NCBI GenBank assembly: GCA_028690155.1
Contig: JAQVBU010000003.1
Coordinates: forward strand, 88,438 to 149,323
From: Alphaproteobacteria bacterium
Lineage (GTDB): Bacteria; Pseudomonadota; Alphaproteobacteria; UBA9219
Direction: 5' to 3'
DNA length: 60,886 bases
The notes under the pieces were generated by a model. That model was not told the origin of the DNA and did no database searches. It saw only the letters and a program-made list of their open reading frames with translations. A program made the position numbers and the translations under genes. Below are positions 45,607 to 53,315 of this stretch, one piece after another; positions within the stretch are counted from its first letter, which is position 1, and each line of letters begins with the position of its first letter.

Positions 45607-45948
45607 ATGGAATGTATAAAAAAAGAACGCGTGCGGGTCGTTCGTCTATCCGACAACGTTACGGTTCACGAATACGATACGGTAAATAAAGCCATTAATG
45701 GAGGAATTGCCAAAATCCATGGGCGGTATCCTTCCAAAGGGCACGCCATGAATCTCGAATGCAAGGAGCTTGTTTGCGTTTTGGATGGCGAAGGCATGTT
45801 CCTTTGTGGTGAGAAGAAAATACGGATCGCGCCAGGAGACGTTGTCCTTGTCGATGCAAAAGAAAAATATGTGTGGCAGGGCGAGCTGACTCTGTTCATG
45901 GCAACCACGCCCGCCTTTGATCCGAGCCAACACATAACGACCGATTAA
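45607..45948 (+). CDS. Small cupin-domain protein
   Basis: 113 residues. The fold is a single beta barrel: GGIAKIHGRYPSKGHAMNLE, LVCVLDGEGMFLCGEKKIRI, APGDVVLVDAKEKYVW. The usual metal histidines are partly replaced (GHAMNLECKE). The ATG at 45607 has GAGG upstream. It is a single-gene unit, divergent from the acetyltransferase. Function unknown. Confidence 0.75.
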   Translation: MECIKKERVRVVRLSDNVTVHEYDTVNKAINGGIAKIHGRYPSKGHAMNLECKELVCVLDGEGMFLCGEKKIRIAPGDVVLVDAKEKYVWQGELTLFMATTPAFDPSQHITTD

Positions 45949-46147
45949 CGCCAGTAGGAACAAATTCGATTGACAGCCTGAAACGTGGGCAGTGTGTCTT
46001 TTGTTTCAGCCCTTTTGTTGTGTAAAGAAAGCGTGCGTCCTTGACATCCCTCCTGTTTCGTCCGCCCTTTTCCTTATAAGGTCAAGGCATCGCTCCCGTC
46101 CTCCTTTTGATAAGAAGCGGGATCTTGGGAGTCAAAAAAACGGGGGT

Positions 46148-46990
46148 CTACCTCTTTGGCCCTTCCACAGAAGACACGGGTTTGCGCCCCGATACTTTGT
46201 CTCGGGTTATCGCAAAATCAGAAAAAACTTCACGGCTTTTTTTGCGGGCTTCGATTGTTTCCGGCTTGAGGTCGGTTTCGCCATAATTGCCAAGCAAAAA
46301 GCCCTTAGGATTTGCGGCCGTCGGCCCTTCCATAGGATAAATATCGAATCTAGCGACACGTTCGCCGCTGTCATTTGTTGTATACAGGGCCTTCTCGATC
46401 GTAACCTCGCCCCGTTCAATCTGTTCGATAGCGCGCAAAAGCTCCGGAAGCTGGGCCTCGCGCATGGCGAGACTGCCGCCTTTCGCGATAAATTGGCCCG
46501 AGGCCCATGGCGCCGAAAGAACGGTATCTTTATCTAGGATGATGGCGAGACGCACGGCTTCCGGATTTGGACTATAACCATCCGTAACGGTCTCTCCGAA
46601 ATCGTTCACGTGTCCCCCTTTAGGGATATAGTCAAAATGAAATTTCTTGTTTTCGCTTACCCAGACTCCCGGACCTTCAACTTCATTACTGGAAAGCTCT
46701 CTCTTCCCTACGACCTTAGCCGCCCATAAAATGGCCAAGCGTTCCATGATGGCTTCGCGCCCCATTTTTGTGGGATGCATTTTCGGATCGAAACAAAGGT
46801 GTACAGGCTCTAATTTCACCTCGCGCTCGGTTTCAACCTGTCCTCCACTCGTCTTTGTGCAGATTTTGATGCCCACCAGTTCATAAGCGCAAACATCGGC
46901 GGTCTTTCCATACCCCTTGCTTTCATAGGCAAGTTCTTTAAGAAGGCTATAATAATCTTGGGGTGAAATCTCTTGATGAAAATCTGTCAT
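46148..46990 (-). CDS. Hypothetical protein, 280 aa
   Basis: Start at 46990 with GGAGATTTTT upstream (MTDFHQEISPQDYYSLLKEL). It is soluble, with no signal peptide or membrane segment. Recognisable features are a central beta-rich part (HFDYIPKGGHVNDFGETVTD) and an acidic helix (LPELLRAIEQIERGEVTIEK). I know of no family. About 200 bp without genes precede and follow it. Coding quality and ribosome site are good. Confidence 0.75.
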   Translation of the reverse strand: MTDFHQEISPQDYYSLLKELAYESKGYGKTADVCAYELVGIKICTKTSGGQVETEREVKLEPVHLCFDPKMHPTKMGREAIMERLAILWAAKVVGKRELSSNEVEGPGVWVSENKKFHFDYIPKGGHVNDFGETVTDGYSPNPEAVRLAIILDKDTVLSAPWASGQFIAKGGSLAMREAQLPELLRAIEQIERGEVTIEKALYTTNDSGERVARFDIYPMEGPTAANPKGFLLGNYGETDLKPETIEARKKSREVFSDFAITRDKVSGRKPVSSVEGPKR

Positions 46991-47221
46991 AAAAATCTCC
47001 GCCAATGTGTTTATTCAAAAAAATTTAGCACATGTTAGCAACTGATTGTTTGCATCTTTTTTAGTTTCATAAAATCAATTGTTAAAATTCGACAGAAACC
47101 CTTCAAAACCGTCCTTCCGGACCCTTCGATAGGACCAAGGCCGCCAGAAGCCGGCCTTTTTTGTGCGCTTCGCGTTCGAAGATTTTTCCTCCTCAAAACG
47201 CGGCCCTGCCGCACGCAAGAA

Positions 47222-50200
47222 TCAAAACAGCCTGTATTGCCGCTGACGCGGTTTGCGTTTTGCCGTCGCAAGCTGTTCCACCAAATCCTGCGGCAAGTCC
47301 GTCAAAAAAGGCGACGGCGGCAACGTGCGCGACTCGCCGCGGTAAAAACGCGTGACCGCACGCGTCAGGTATAAAAGATCCTTGGCCCGGGTCATGGCGA
47401 CATAGAAAAGGCGACGCTCTTCGTCCTCGCCGTTGGCGTGGGCTCCCCCTTCGGCAAAAACCAACGGCATCAAACCGTGTTCCATGCCCACGATAAAGAC
47501 GACCGGAAATTCCAACCCCTTGGCCGCATGCATCGTCAAAAGCGAAACGCGGTCCGCTCGTTCGTCGCGAAAATCCGCCTCCGTCGCAAGCGCAACTTGT
47601 TCGCGGAGACGATCCAGATTTTCGTCCACGCCCGGCGCGGCTCCAAGGACCTTAAGCCAGGCCTTGGCTTCCGCAAGCGCGGACGCATCCGCGTCTTCCC
47701 GTTTCCCGGCACTCTCGTGAGCCGTATCGATTTTTGCCGACAGCGCCCCTTTCTCTTCCTGCCGGGCCAAAACGTCCATAAGAGCCGCCACGCCGGTATG
47801 ATCGGCCAGAGGTAACGGCGTACTTTTCTTATACGGAATGCCTGCGCGATCCAACGCCTCGCGCAACGCGCCGGCCTGCGCGTCGGTGCGGTAGAGGACG
47901 GCGACGTCGGCGAAGCTGAGGGACGTGGACGCTTTGCCCTGTTTGGCCCTGCCTCGCTGCGCCACAAGCATGTCATGGCCCCCCATCACCTGTTCGATCG
48001 ACGAGGCGACAAAAGAGGCCTCAAGATTCTCCGTAGCTGCGATATAAAGCTTGAGAGACTCGCCCTTCGGCCTGAGCGCCGCGTCGGGAGCCTGAAGCCC
48101 CACAAGCGCGGACGACGCCTCTACGATGGTTCCGCTGGAACGATAGTTGCGGTCAAGACGCACGGTTTGCACGCCGGGAAAATCGGACGTCAAGCGTTCG
48201 AAACACGTCGCGTCGCCGCCGCGAAAGCCGTAAATCGCCTGATTGGGATCGCCGATGACGAACAGATTGCCCTCGGGCCCCGCAAGCAGCTTTAAAAGGC
48301 GGTATTGCACTTCATCCACATCCTGAAACTCGTCGGCCGAGATATGCAGAAACCGCCGACGCCACAAGGCACGGATATCGTCATGCTTCTCCAGAAGCTC
48401 GACGGCACGCGTCATCAGATCGTCGAAATCGACCCAGCCCTCTTCCCGTCCGCGCCGCGCCAAGGCCTCGCACGCCTGCCGGGCCTCTTTTGAACCTTCC
48501 GCGCCCGTCCGCTTGAGAAACGAGATCTCTTTGATCGTCTGAGCCGCCTGCCGCGCCGTCATGTGAAGATCGCCGACCAGAACCGCCTTGCGTTTTGCCT
48601 CGTCGGCAATCGTAAAATCGGGGGGCAATCCCAGAACGGAAGCATGGTCGCGTAAAAGCATAAGGCAGAAAGAATGGAAACTGTGAATCGCGCAATGCTT
48701 CGCCTTTTTCTTCAAAAGAACCTTAAACCGCGCCCGAAGCTCTTCCGTGGCGCGGCGCGTAAACGTAAGAACGAGACAGGACGACGCCTCGACGCCGCAC
48801 TCCTGGACAAGATGGGCGACGCGATGCGTCAAAAGCCGCGTCTTGCCGGAGCCGGGGCCCGCCATCACAAGAACGGGGCCTTCGCCCAAGGCCGCCGCCC
48901 GCGCCTGATCGTCGTCAAGCGCCGCGAGGATCCCCTTGCGTTTCGTCGACCGCAAAGAGACGCGCCCGTCATGGCCGTCGTCACCGGCAGGCTCCTCCTC
49001 GTTCGCACACGGCTCAAGCACGGCGCGCGGTTTCCGGCGAATGGGCGCATCGAAAAGCAGCCCGCCACGCTGACGAAGATCCAGTTCATCCTCGGCGAAC
49101 AGACGGATCACGCCATAGGCGCCGTCATAGCCTGCCCTGCAAAGCACGGACCCGGCGCGCAGCCGCGTCACGGCCTCGCCCAGCAAAGGATGAACGCAGG
49201 CCACGTCGTCAATCGGCACGTCGCGAAGCACGGCGAGTTCCGGCCCAAGCGTCGCCGTCACGCGGTCATAGGCCTGTTTGACGGACTTCGCGGCGCTGCC
49301 GCAACCCAAAAGTTCGGACAGGATTTCCGGCAACGGCACCAAACGATCGACCGCACCCGCCGTCGGCGGCGGCACGACGGCCTCCTCGGCGCGGTCGGCC
49401 AGCGCTTCGACGCGGTGGGCCACGCCCACCGTGACCGGACGGCCGCACACCGGGCACCGTCCGTTACGCGCGATGGTTTCCTTCGGGTTCAAACAAACCT
49501 CGCACGCGCGATGCCCGTCCCAATGGTATTTGCCTTCTTCGGGAAAAAATTCCACGGTGCCGACATAGCCCTCGCCTGTTCGAAGAGCTTGCTCCATCGC
49601 GCTATAATCGGGAGCGCAGGAAAAGCGCGTGGCCTCGCGGCCGAGTTTGGGCGGCGAATGCGCGTCGGAATTGGAAACAAGCCGATAGCGGTCGAGCGAC
49701 GACACGCGCCAGTTCATCGCCGGATCGGAGGAAAGGCCGGTTTCCACGGCAAAGATATGCTCCGCAAGATCGCCATAGCATTCGGCGATCGACTCAAACC
49801 CGGATTGCGAGCCCAGAGCGGAAAACCACGGCGTCCAGATATGCGCGGGCACGAGATAAGCCTGCGGATCGGCCGACAGCGCGATGTCGAGAAGATCGCG
49901 CGAATCAAGACCCAGAATCGGACGCCCGTCGGAGGCGATGTTGCCGACCCGAGCGAGCTGCGCCGCGAGGCGTTCGGCGGCGTCGAAAGACGGCACATAG
50001 ATAAGGTGATGGACCTTACGGGTCCTTTCGCCCTTTTTATAGATGGTAGAAATCTCGGTCGACAGCATGAAGCGCACATCGGCGCGGCAAACGGGCGGCA
50101 AGGACGAAAGACAAGAAGCCTCGATCTCCGGCTTCAAGCGAAAAAGGCCGCCGCCATCGGGAATAAGTTTGTCTTTCAATTCGGCGAGCCATGCCGGATG

Positions 50201-50332
50201 GACGCAATCGCCCGTAGCGACGACGGCGAGGCCTTTCAGGGCCGCCCAGAAGGCAAGGCGTTCGAGGTCCAAATCGCGGCTGGTGGCGCGGGAATATTTG
50301 GAGTGGACATGAAGATCGGCAAGGAAAGTCAT
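47222..50332 (-). CDS. PHP-domain / UvrD-type helicase fusion
   Basis: 1,036 residues. Residues 1-290 are a PHP phosphoesterase-like domain of the TIGR00375 type: MTFLADLHVHSKYSRAT with the metal HxH, and VSNSDAHSPPKLGRE. Next is a zinc ribbon (CEVCLN...CPVCG). From about 500 it is a superfamily 1 helicase: Walker A MAGPGSGKTRLLT, TFTRRATEEL, ADEFQDVDEVQYRLL, GDPNQAIYGFRGGD, LTMHAAKGLEFPVVFIVG and FYVAMTRAKDLLYL. It is probably a DNA repair helicase with a nuclease-like front end. I use the ATG at 50332, where the PHP domain starts. Confidence 0.88.
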   Translation of the reverse strand: MTFLADLHVHSKYSRATSRDLDLERLAFWAALKGLAVVATGDCVHPAWLAELKDKLIPDGGGLFRLKPEIEASCLSSLPPVCRADVRFMLSTEISTIYKKGERTRKVHHLIYVPSFDAAERLAAQLARVGNIASDGRPILGLDSRDLLDIALSADPQAYLVPAHIWTPWFSALGSQSGFESIAECYGDLAEHIFAVETGLSSDPAMNWRVSSLDRYRLVSNSDAHSPPKLGREATRFSCAPDYSAMEQALRTGEGYVGTVEFFPEEGKYHWDGHRACEVCLNPKETIARNGRCPVCGRPVTVGVAHRVEALADRAEEAVVPPPTAGAVDRLVPLPEILSELLGCGSAAKSVKQAYDRVTATLGPELAVLRDVPIDDVACVHPLLGEAVTRLRAGSVLCRAGYDGAYGVIRLFAEDELDLRQRGGLLFDAPIRRKPRAVLEPCANEEEPAGDDGHDGRVSLRSTKRKGILAALDDDQARAAALGEGPVLVMAGPGSGKTRLLTHRVAHLVQECGVEASSCLVLTFTRRATEELRARFKVLLKKKAKHCAIHSFHSFCLMLLRDHASVLGLPPDFTIADEAKRKAVLVGDLHMTARQAAQTIKEISFLKRTGAEGSKEARQACEALARRGREEGWVDFDDLMTRAVELLEKHDDIRALWRRRFLHISADEFQDVDEVQYRLLKLLAGPEGNLFVIGDPNQAIYGFRGGDATCFERLTSDFPGVQTVRLDRNYRSSGTIVEASSALVGLQAPDAALRPKGESLKLYIAATENLEASFVASSIEQVMGGHDMLVAQRGRAKQGKASTSLSFADVAVLYRTDAQAGALREALDRAGIPYKKSTPLPLADHTGVAALMDVLARQEEKGALSAKIDTAHESAGKREDADASALAEAKAWLKVLGAAPGVDENLDRLREQVALATEADFRDERADRVSLLTMHAAKGLEFPVVFIVGMEHGLMPLVFAEGGAHANGEDEERRLFYVAMTRAKDLLYLTRAVTRFYRGESRTLPPSPFLTDLPQDLVEQLATAKRKPRQRQYRLF

Positions 50333-50498
50333 AACGCTCGTCTTGGAAAAGCACGAGGCCATGCTTGTCCGCCCCGATGGGCCAGAAGAACGCCTCGTCA
50401 TTCAGGCTCTATCGTTAGCATCCTTTGCACCTTTTTAAAATGCCTGCCTTAACGTTTGTCTCAGCCCGCCGCGCGGCACGATACGCGCGGCGTCCTTT

Positions 50499-51260
50499 TC
50501 AAAAAACGCCGGGACCTTCTTCGGACCCGGCCTTTGCCGCTTCGGGCTTGCGACAGGGCCTTGCCGGACATCCTTCGCCGCAAGCCCACGCGGCCGCTTT
50601 CCGGCTGTGAAGAAGCGTGCTGTCGAGAAGCGGTAGAGCGGCTTCTTTCAAAAGAACGGGAAGTTCCGTACAACCAAGAATAACGGCCTCGGCCCCCACG
50701 AGTTTCAATCCTGAAACAATCCGTTTTATCTCCGTCCGGTCGGCTTCCGTATAGATGTTCTTGCACATCCGGTCGAAAATGGCCGTATCGATAAACTCTC
50801 GATCCGCGCGCGGCGGCGTCAGGACGGAGGCTCCGGATTTTTCCTGAATGCGCCGCCTGTAAAACGGCTCTTCCATCGTCGGCTGCGCACCAAGAAGCGC
50901 GACGCACGTATAGCGCCGCGCCTTGATCGATTCGGCCAACGCGTCGCCGATGTGAAGAACCGGACGATCCGTCGAAGCGCACACGTCATCATAGAATTTG
51001 TGAAGAAGATTCGAGCAAAGAAGAATGCCGTCAACTCCGGCCGCATCGAGCCGCTGTGTTTCCTTTCGAAGGATCGCCGCCGCATCGTCCCAGCGGCCAG
51101 AATGCATGGCGGCGGCAACGTCGGCAAAATCAAGGCTTGTCAAAACAAGGCGCGCGGAATGAAGGCCGCCGAGGCGGCGGGCCGTTTCTTCGTTAAGATA
51201 GCGATAGTAGTCGATCGTCGATGTCCAGCTCGTCCCGCCGATAAGGCCTAACGTTTTCAT
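50499..51260 (-). CDS. Aspartate/glutamate racemase family protein
   Basis: 253 residues. MKTLGLIGGTSWTSTIDYYR start with ribosome site GGAGGGAG. Two catalytic cysteines are visible in ILLCSNLLHKF and VILGCTELPVLL. This resembles the YgeA/RacX branch of amino-acid racemases. The last twelve or so codons run through a terminator-like hairpin, so the C-terminal tail is not conserved. Divergent from a MocR-type regulator that probably controls it. Confidence 0.87.
   Translation of the reverse strand: MKTLGLIGGTSWTSTIDYYRYLNEETARRLGGLHSARLVLTSLDFADVAAAMHSGRWDDAAAILRKETQRLDAAGVDGILLCSNLLHKFYDDVCASTDRPVLHIGDALAESIKARRYTCVALLGAQPTMEEPFYRRRIQEKSGASVLTPPRADREFIDTAIFDRMCKNIYTEADRTEIKRIVSGLKLVGAEAVILGCTELPVLLKEAALPLLDSTLLHSRKAAAWACGEGCPARPCRKPEAAKAGSEEGPGVF
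50508..50531 (-). terminator. Terminator overlapping the racemase 3' end
   Basis: Minus-strand stem GCCGGGTCC-GAAGAA-GGTCCCGGC with one mismatch, followed by TTTTTT. It lies inside the last codons of the racemase gene. Confidence 0.65.
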
Positions 51261-51300
51261 GACTCCCTCCTTTGTTTTTTCCACCCCCTTCTTGCCAAAT

Positions 51301-51342
51301 AGAACAATTATGTGCAATTGTTCTATTGTTACTAGAACAATA
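51301..51342. promoter_or_regulatory. Operator of the divergent racemase/MocR promoter
   Basis: Overlapping symmetries: AGAACAATT-ATGTGC-AATTGTTCT (51301-51324), TATTGTT-ACTAG-AACAATA (51324-51342), and AGAACAAT as a direct repeat at 51301 and 51334. MocR regulators bind such repeats next to their own start. Confidence 0.7.
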
Positions 51343-51351
51343 AGGTCTTGT

Positions 51352-52731
51352 ATGTCGAACAATCCCTATCGGCTCGACTGGGTTCCGACGCTTCCCGGCG
51401 AGAAGAAAAATATCTCGATCGCCCTTGCGGACGCCATCGCGGCGGACATCCGAAACGGAAGGCTGAAGGCCGGACAAAAGCTTCCGCCCCAACGGCTGCT
51501 GGCCTACACAATGGGCCTTAACCTTGGAACCGTGCACAAAGCCTACAAAACCGCGGCTAAGCGTAGGCTGATCGCGGGCGAGGTCGGGCGGGGCAGTTTC
51601 GTGCGCGACGACGCAAGGAACAACATCCTTTGGCCAAACGAAAACCCTTACGCACGCGCCATCGATTTTTGCGACAACTTTCCCTGCCCGATCCGAAAGA
51701 CGGACCCTTTCCAACGCGCCTTGAACGCCTTGGCGAAGGCTCCGAACCTGTCCCAGCTCTTGCAATACCAGCAGAACAGCGCCCGCGACGACCACAAGGC
51801 TTTGGGCGCCGCGTGGATCGGGCGTTTCGGCGTCAAGGCCGAGCCCCCAAACGTCCTGATCGCTAACGGCGCCATTCACGCGGGCTTTATCAGCCTGTGC
51901 AGCCTGTGTCGCCCGGGCGATACGATCGTGACGGAAGCGCTGACCTCGCAAGCCATCAAAGGAACCGCGGAAACCCTCAACCTGCGACTCAAAGGCGCGG
52001 CGATGGACAAAGAGGGCGTTATTCCGGAAGCTCTGGAAGAGATCCTTCGCACCAACAAAGTCTCGGCCGTTTATCTGGCGCCGACGCTTCACAATCCTAC
52101 GGCCTCCACCCTGCCGTCAGCGCGGCGGCGGCGCATCGCGGCGCTCCTTGACAAGCACGGCGTTTCTCTGATCGAAGACGACACGTTCGCGCCGCTTCTC
52201 GATAAAGCGATCCAGCCCTTGTCGTCCTTTATTCCGGAACGAAGTTTCTATATCGCCGGCCTTTCCAAAGCGCTGGCGCCCGGACTGCGGCTTGCGTTTT
52301 TGAAAGCGCCGACGGCTTTTTACCAGAACGCTCTGGACATCCTTCGGCTGACGACCTGGCTGGCGTCGCCGCTTCTTATCGAACTTGCCGGACGCCTTCT
52401 TGTGACCGGCGAAGCCGAGGCCGTCATCCGGCAGCACCGTCGCGACATCGCCGCGCGCCAAGACATAGCCAAGCGCGTCCTGAAGGGATACAAGGCGGTC
52501 ATCCGCCCCGGCGCACCGCATATCTGGCTGCCCCTTCCCGACCCCTGGCGCGCGGCCCAATTCAAAGAGGCTTTGGCCAAAAGAGAGGTCAACGCCCTGT
52601 CTTCGGATGCGTTCGCCGTCAATCGAAACAATCCCGTCCACGCCGTTCGGCTATGTCTGGGCACGCCGCCCTCTTTGGCGGTTGTGACCGAAGGGCTTCG
52701 GATCGTCAAAGAAACGCTCCTTCGGCGCTAA
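51352..52731 (+). CDS. MocR-type (GntR/aminotransferase) transcription regulator
   Basis: 459 residues. N-terminal GntR winged helix (IAADIRNGRLKAGQKLPPQR, NLGTVHKAYKTAAKR, GEVGRGSFVRD). The rest is a fold-type I aminotransferase domain: LAPTLHNPTASTLP, LIEDDTFAP, and the PLP lysine in YIAGLSKALAPGLRLAFL. Senses PLP or an amino acid-PLP adduct and controls the divergent racemase gene (inference from position). The ATG at 51352 has AAGG upstream. Confidence 0.92.
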   Translation: MSNNPYRLDWVPTLPGEKKNISIALADAIAADIRNGRLKAGQKLPPQRLLAYTMGLNLGTVHKAYKTAAKRRLIAGEVGRGSFVRDDARNNILWPNENPYARAIDFCDNFPCPIRKTDPFQRALNALAKAPNLSQLLQYQQNSARDDHKALGAAWIGRFGVKAEPPNVLIANGAIHAGFISLCSLCRPGDTIVTEALTSQAIKGTAETLNLRLKGAAMDKEGVIPEALEEILRTNKVSAVYLAPTLHNPTASTLPSARRRRIAALLDKHGVSLIEDDTFAPLLDKAIQPLSSFIPERSFYIAGLSKALAPGLRLAFLKAPTAFYQNALDILRLTTWLASPLLIELAGRLLVTGEAEAVIRQHRRDIAARQDIAKRVLKGYKAVIRPGAPHIWLPLPDPWRAAQFKEALAKREVNALSSDAFAVNRNNPVHAVRLCLGTPPSLAVVTEGLRIVKETLLRR

Positions 52732-52825
52732 CCCTTCACCGTAAAAAGAAAAGCCCCTTTCTTAAGGCCTTCTTTGACTTAAAAAGACCACTCTGTCGCC
52801 TATCGTTTTTGAAGGCTTCCCCTTT

Positions 52826-53188
52826 ATGTTCGCCAGACTTCCCGTCTTTCGTTTATCTCCGGAAATTTCCCTTCGCCTGTGGGGGCGCCAGCTTCTCTTT
52901 TGGGGCGGCGCCGTCGTCATCTTGGGCGTCGTCGGCTACTTCTCCGGCGTCGTTCAGGTGCCCATCACCGCTTCGGTCATCGTCATGGAAATGACCGACG
53001 ATCCGTCGCTCGCCCTTCCTTTGATGGCAACGTCGTTCATCGGTTTCGCTTTTTCGCGCTTTATTTGTCCCATGCCTCTTTACCGGACGCTCGCACGCGC
53101 TTTCCTTAAAAAAAGCGAGACGGCGCCTTCTGAACAAGCGATGCCCGTTTCCTCTTCCGAATCCGCCGAAAAATGCCCTTCCGCTTGA
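52826..53188 (+). pseudogene. Internally deleted ClC chloride channel remnant
   Basis: 120 residues. The first 40 match the N-terminus of a ClC channel (SLRLWGRQLLFWGGAVVILG), then the frame jumps to the ClC C-terminus (VQVPITASVIVMEMTDDPSL, FSRFICPMPLYRTLARAF). Some 300 residues with the ion pathway are missing, so it cannot conduct chloride. The reading frame is intact. A stable hairpin CTTGACGT...ACGTCAAG (53184-53214) overlaps the stop. Confidence 0.72.
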
Positions 53189-53315
53189 CGTTAAATGCGT
53201 CGCATCACGTCAAGGACAAAACAATTTTATACGCGCTTTTCCTGTTGTTTTTCCTTTTAATTTTCTTATAGGATGACATTCTTAGGACGGAAGAAAACCA
53301 AGAGGATTTTTGAGT

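Noticed and set aside
47137..47158. AAGGCCG...CGGCCTT hairpin with T run as a terminator
   Set aside because: It faces the plus strand where no plus-strand gene ends. Probably incidental.
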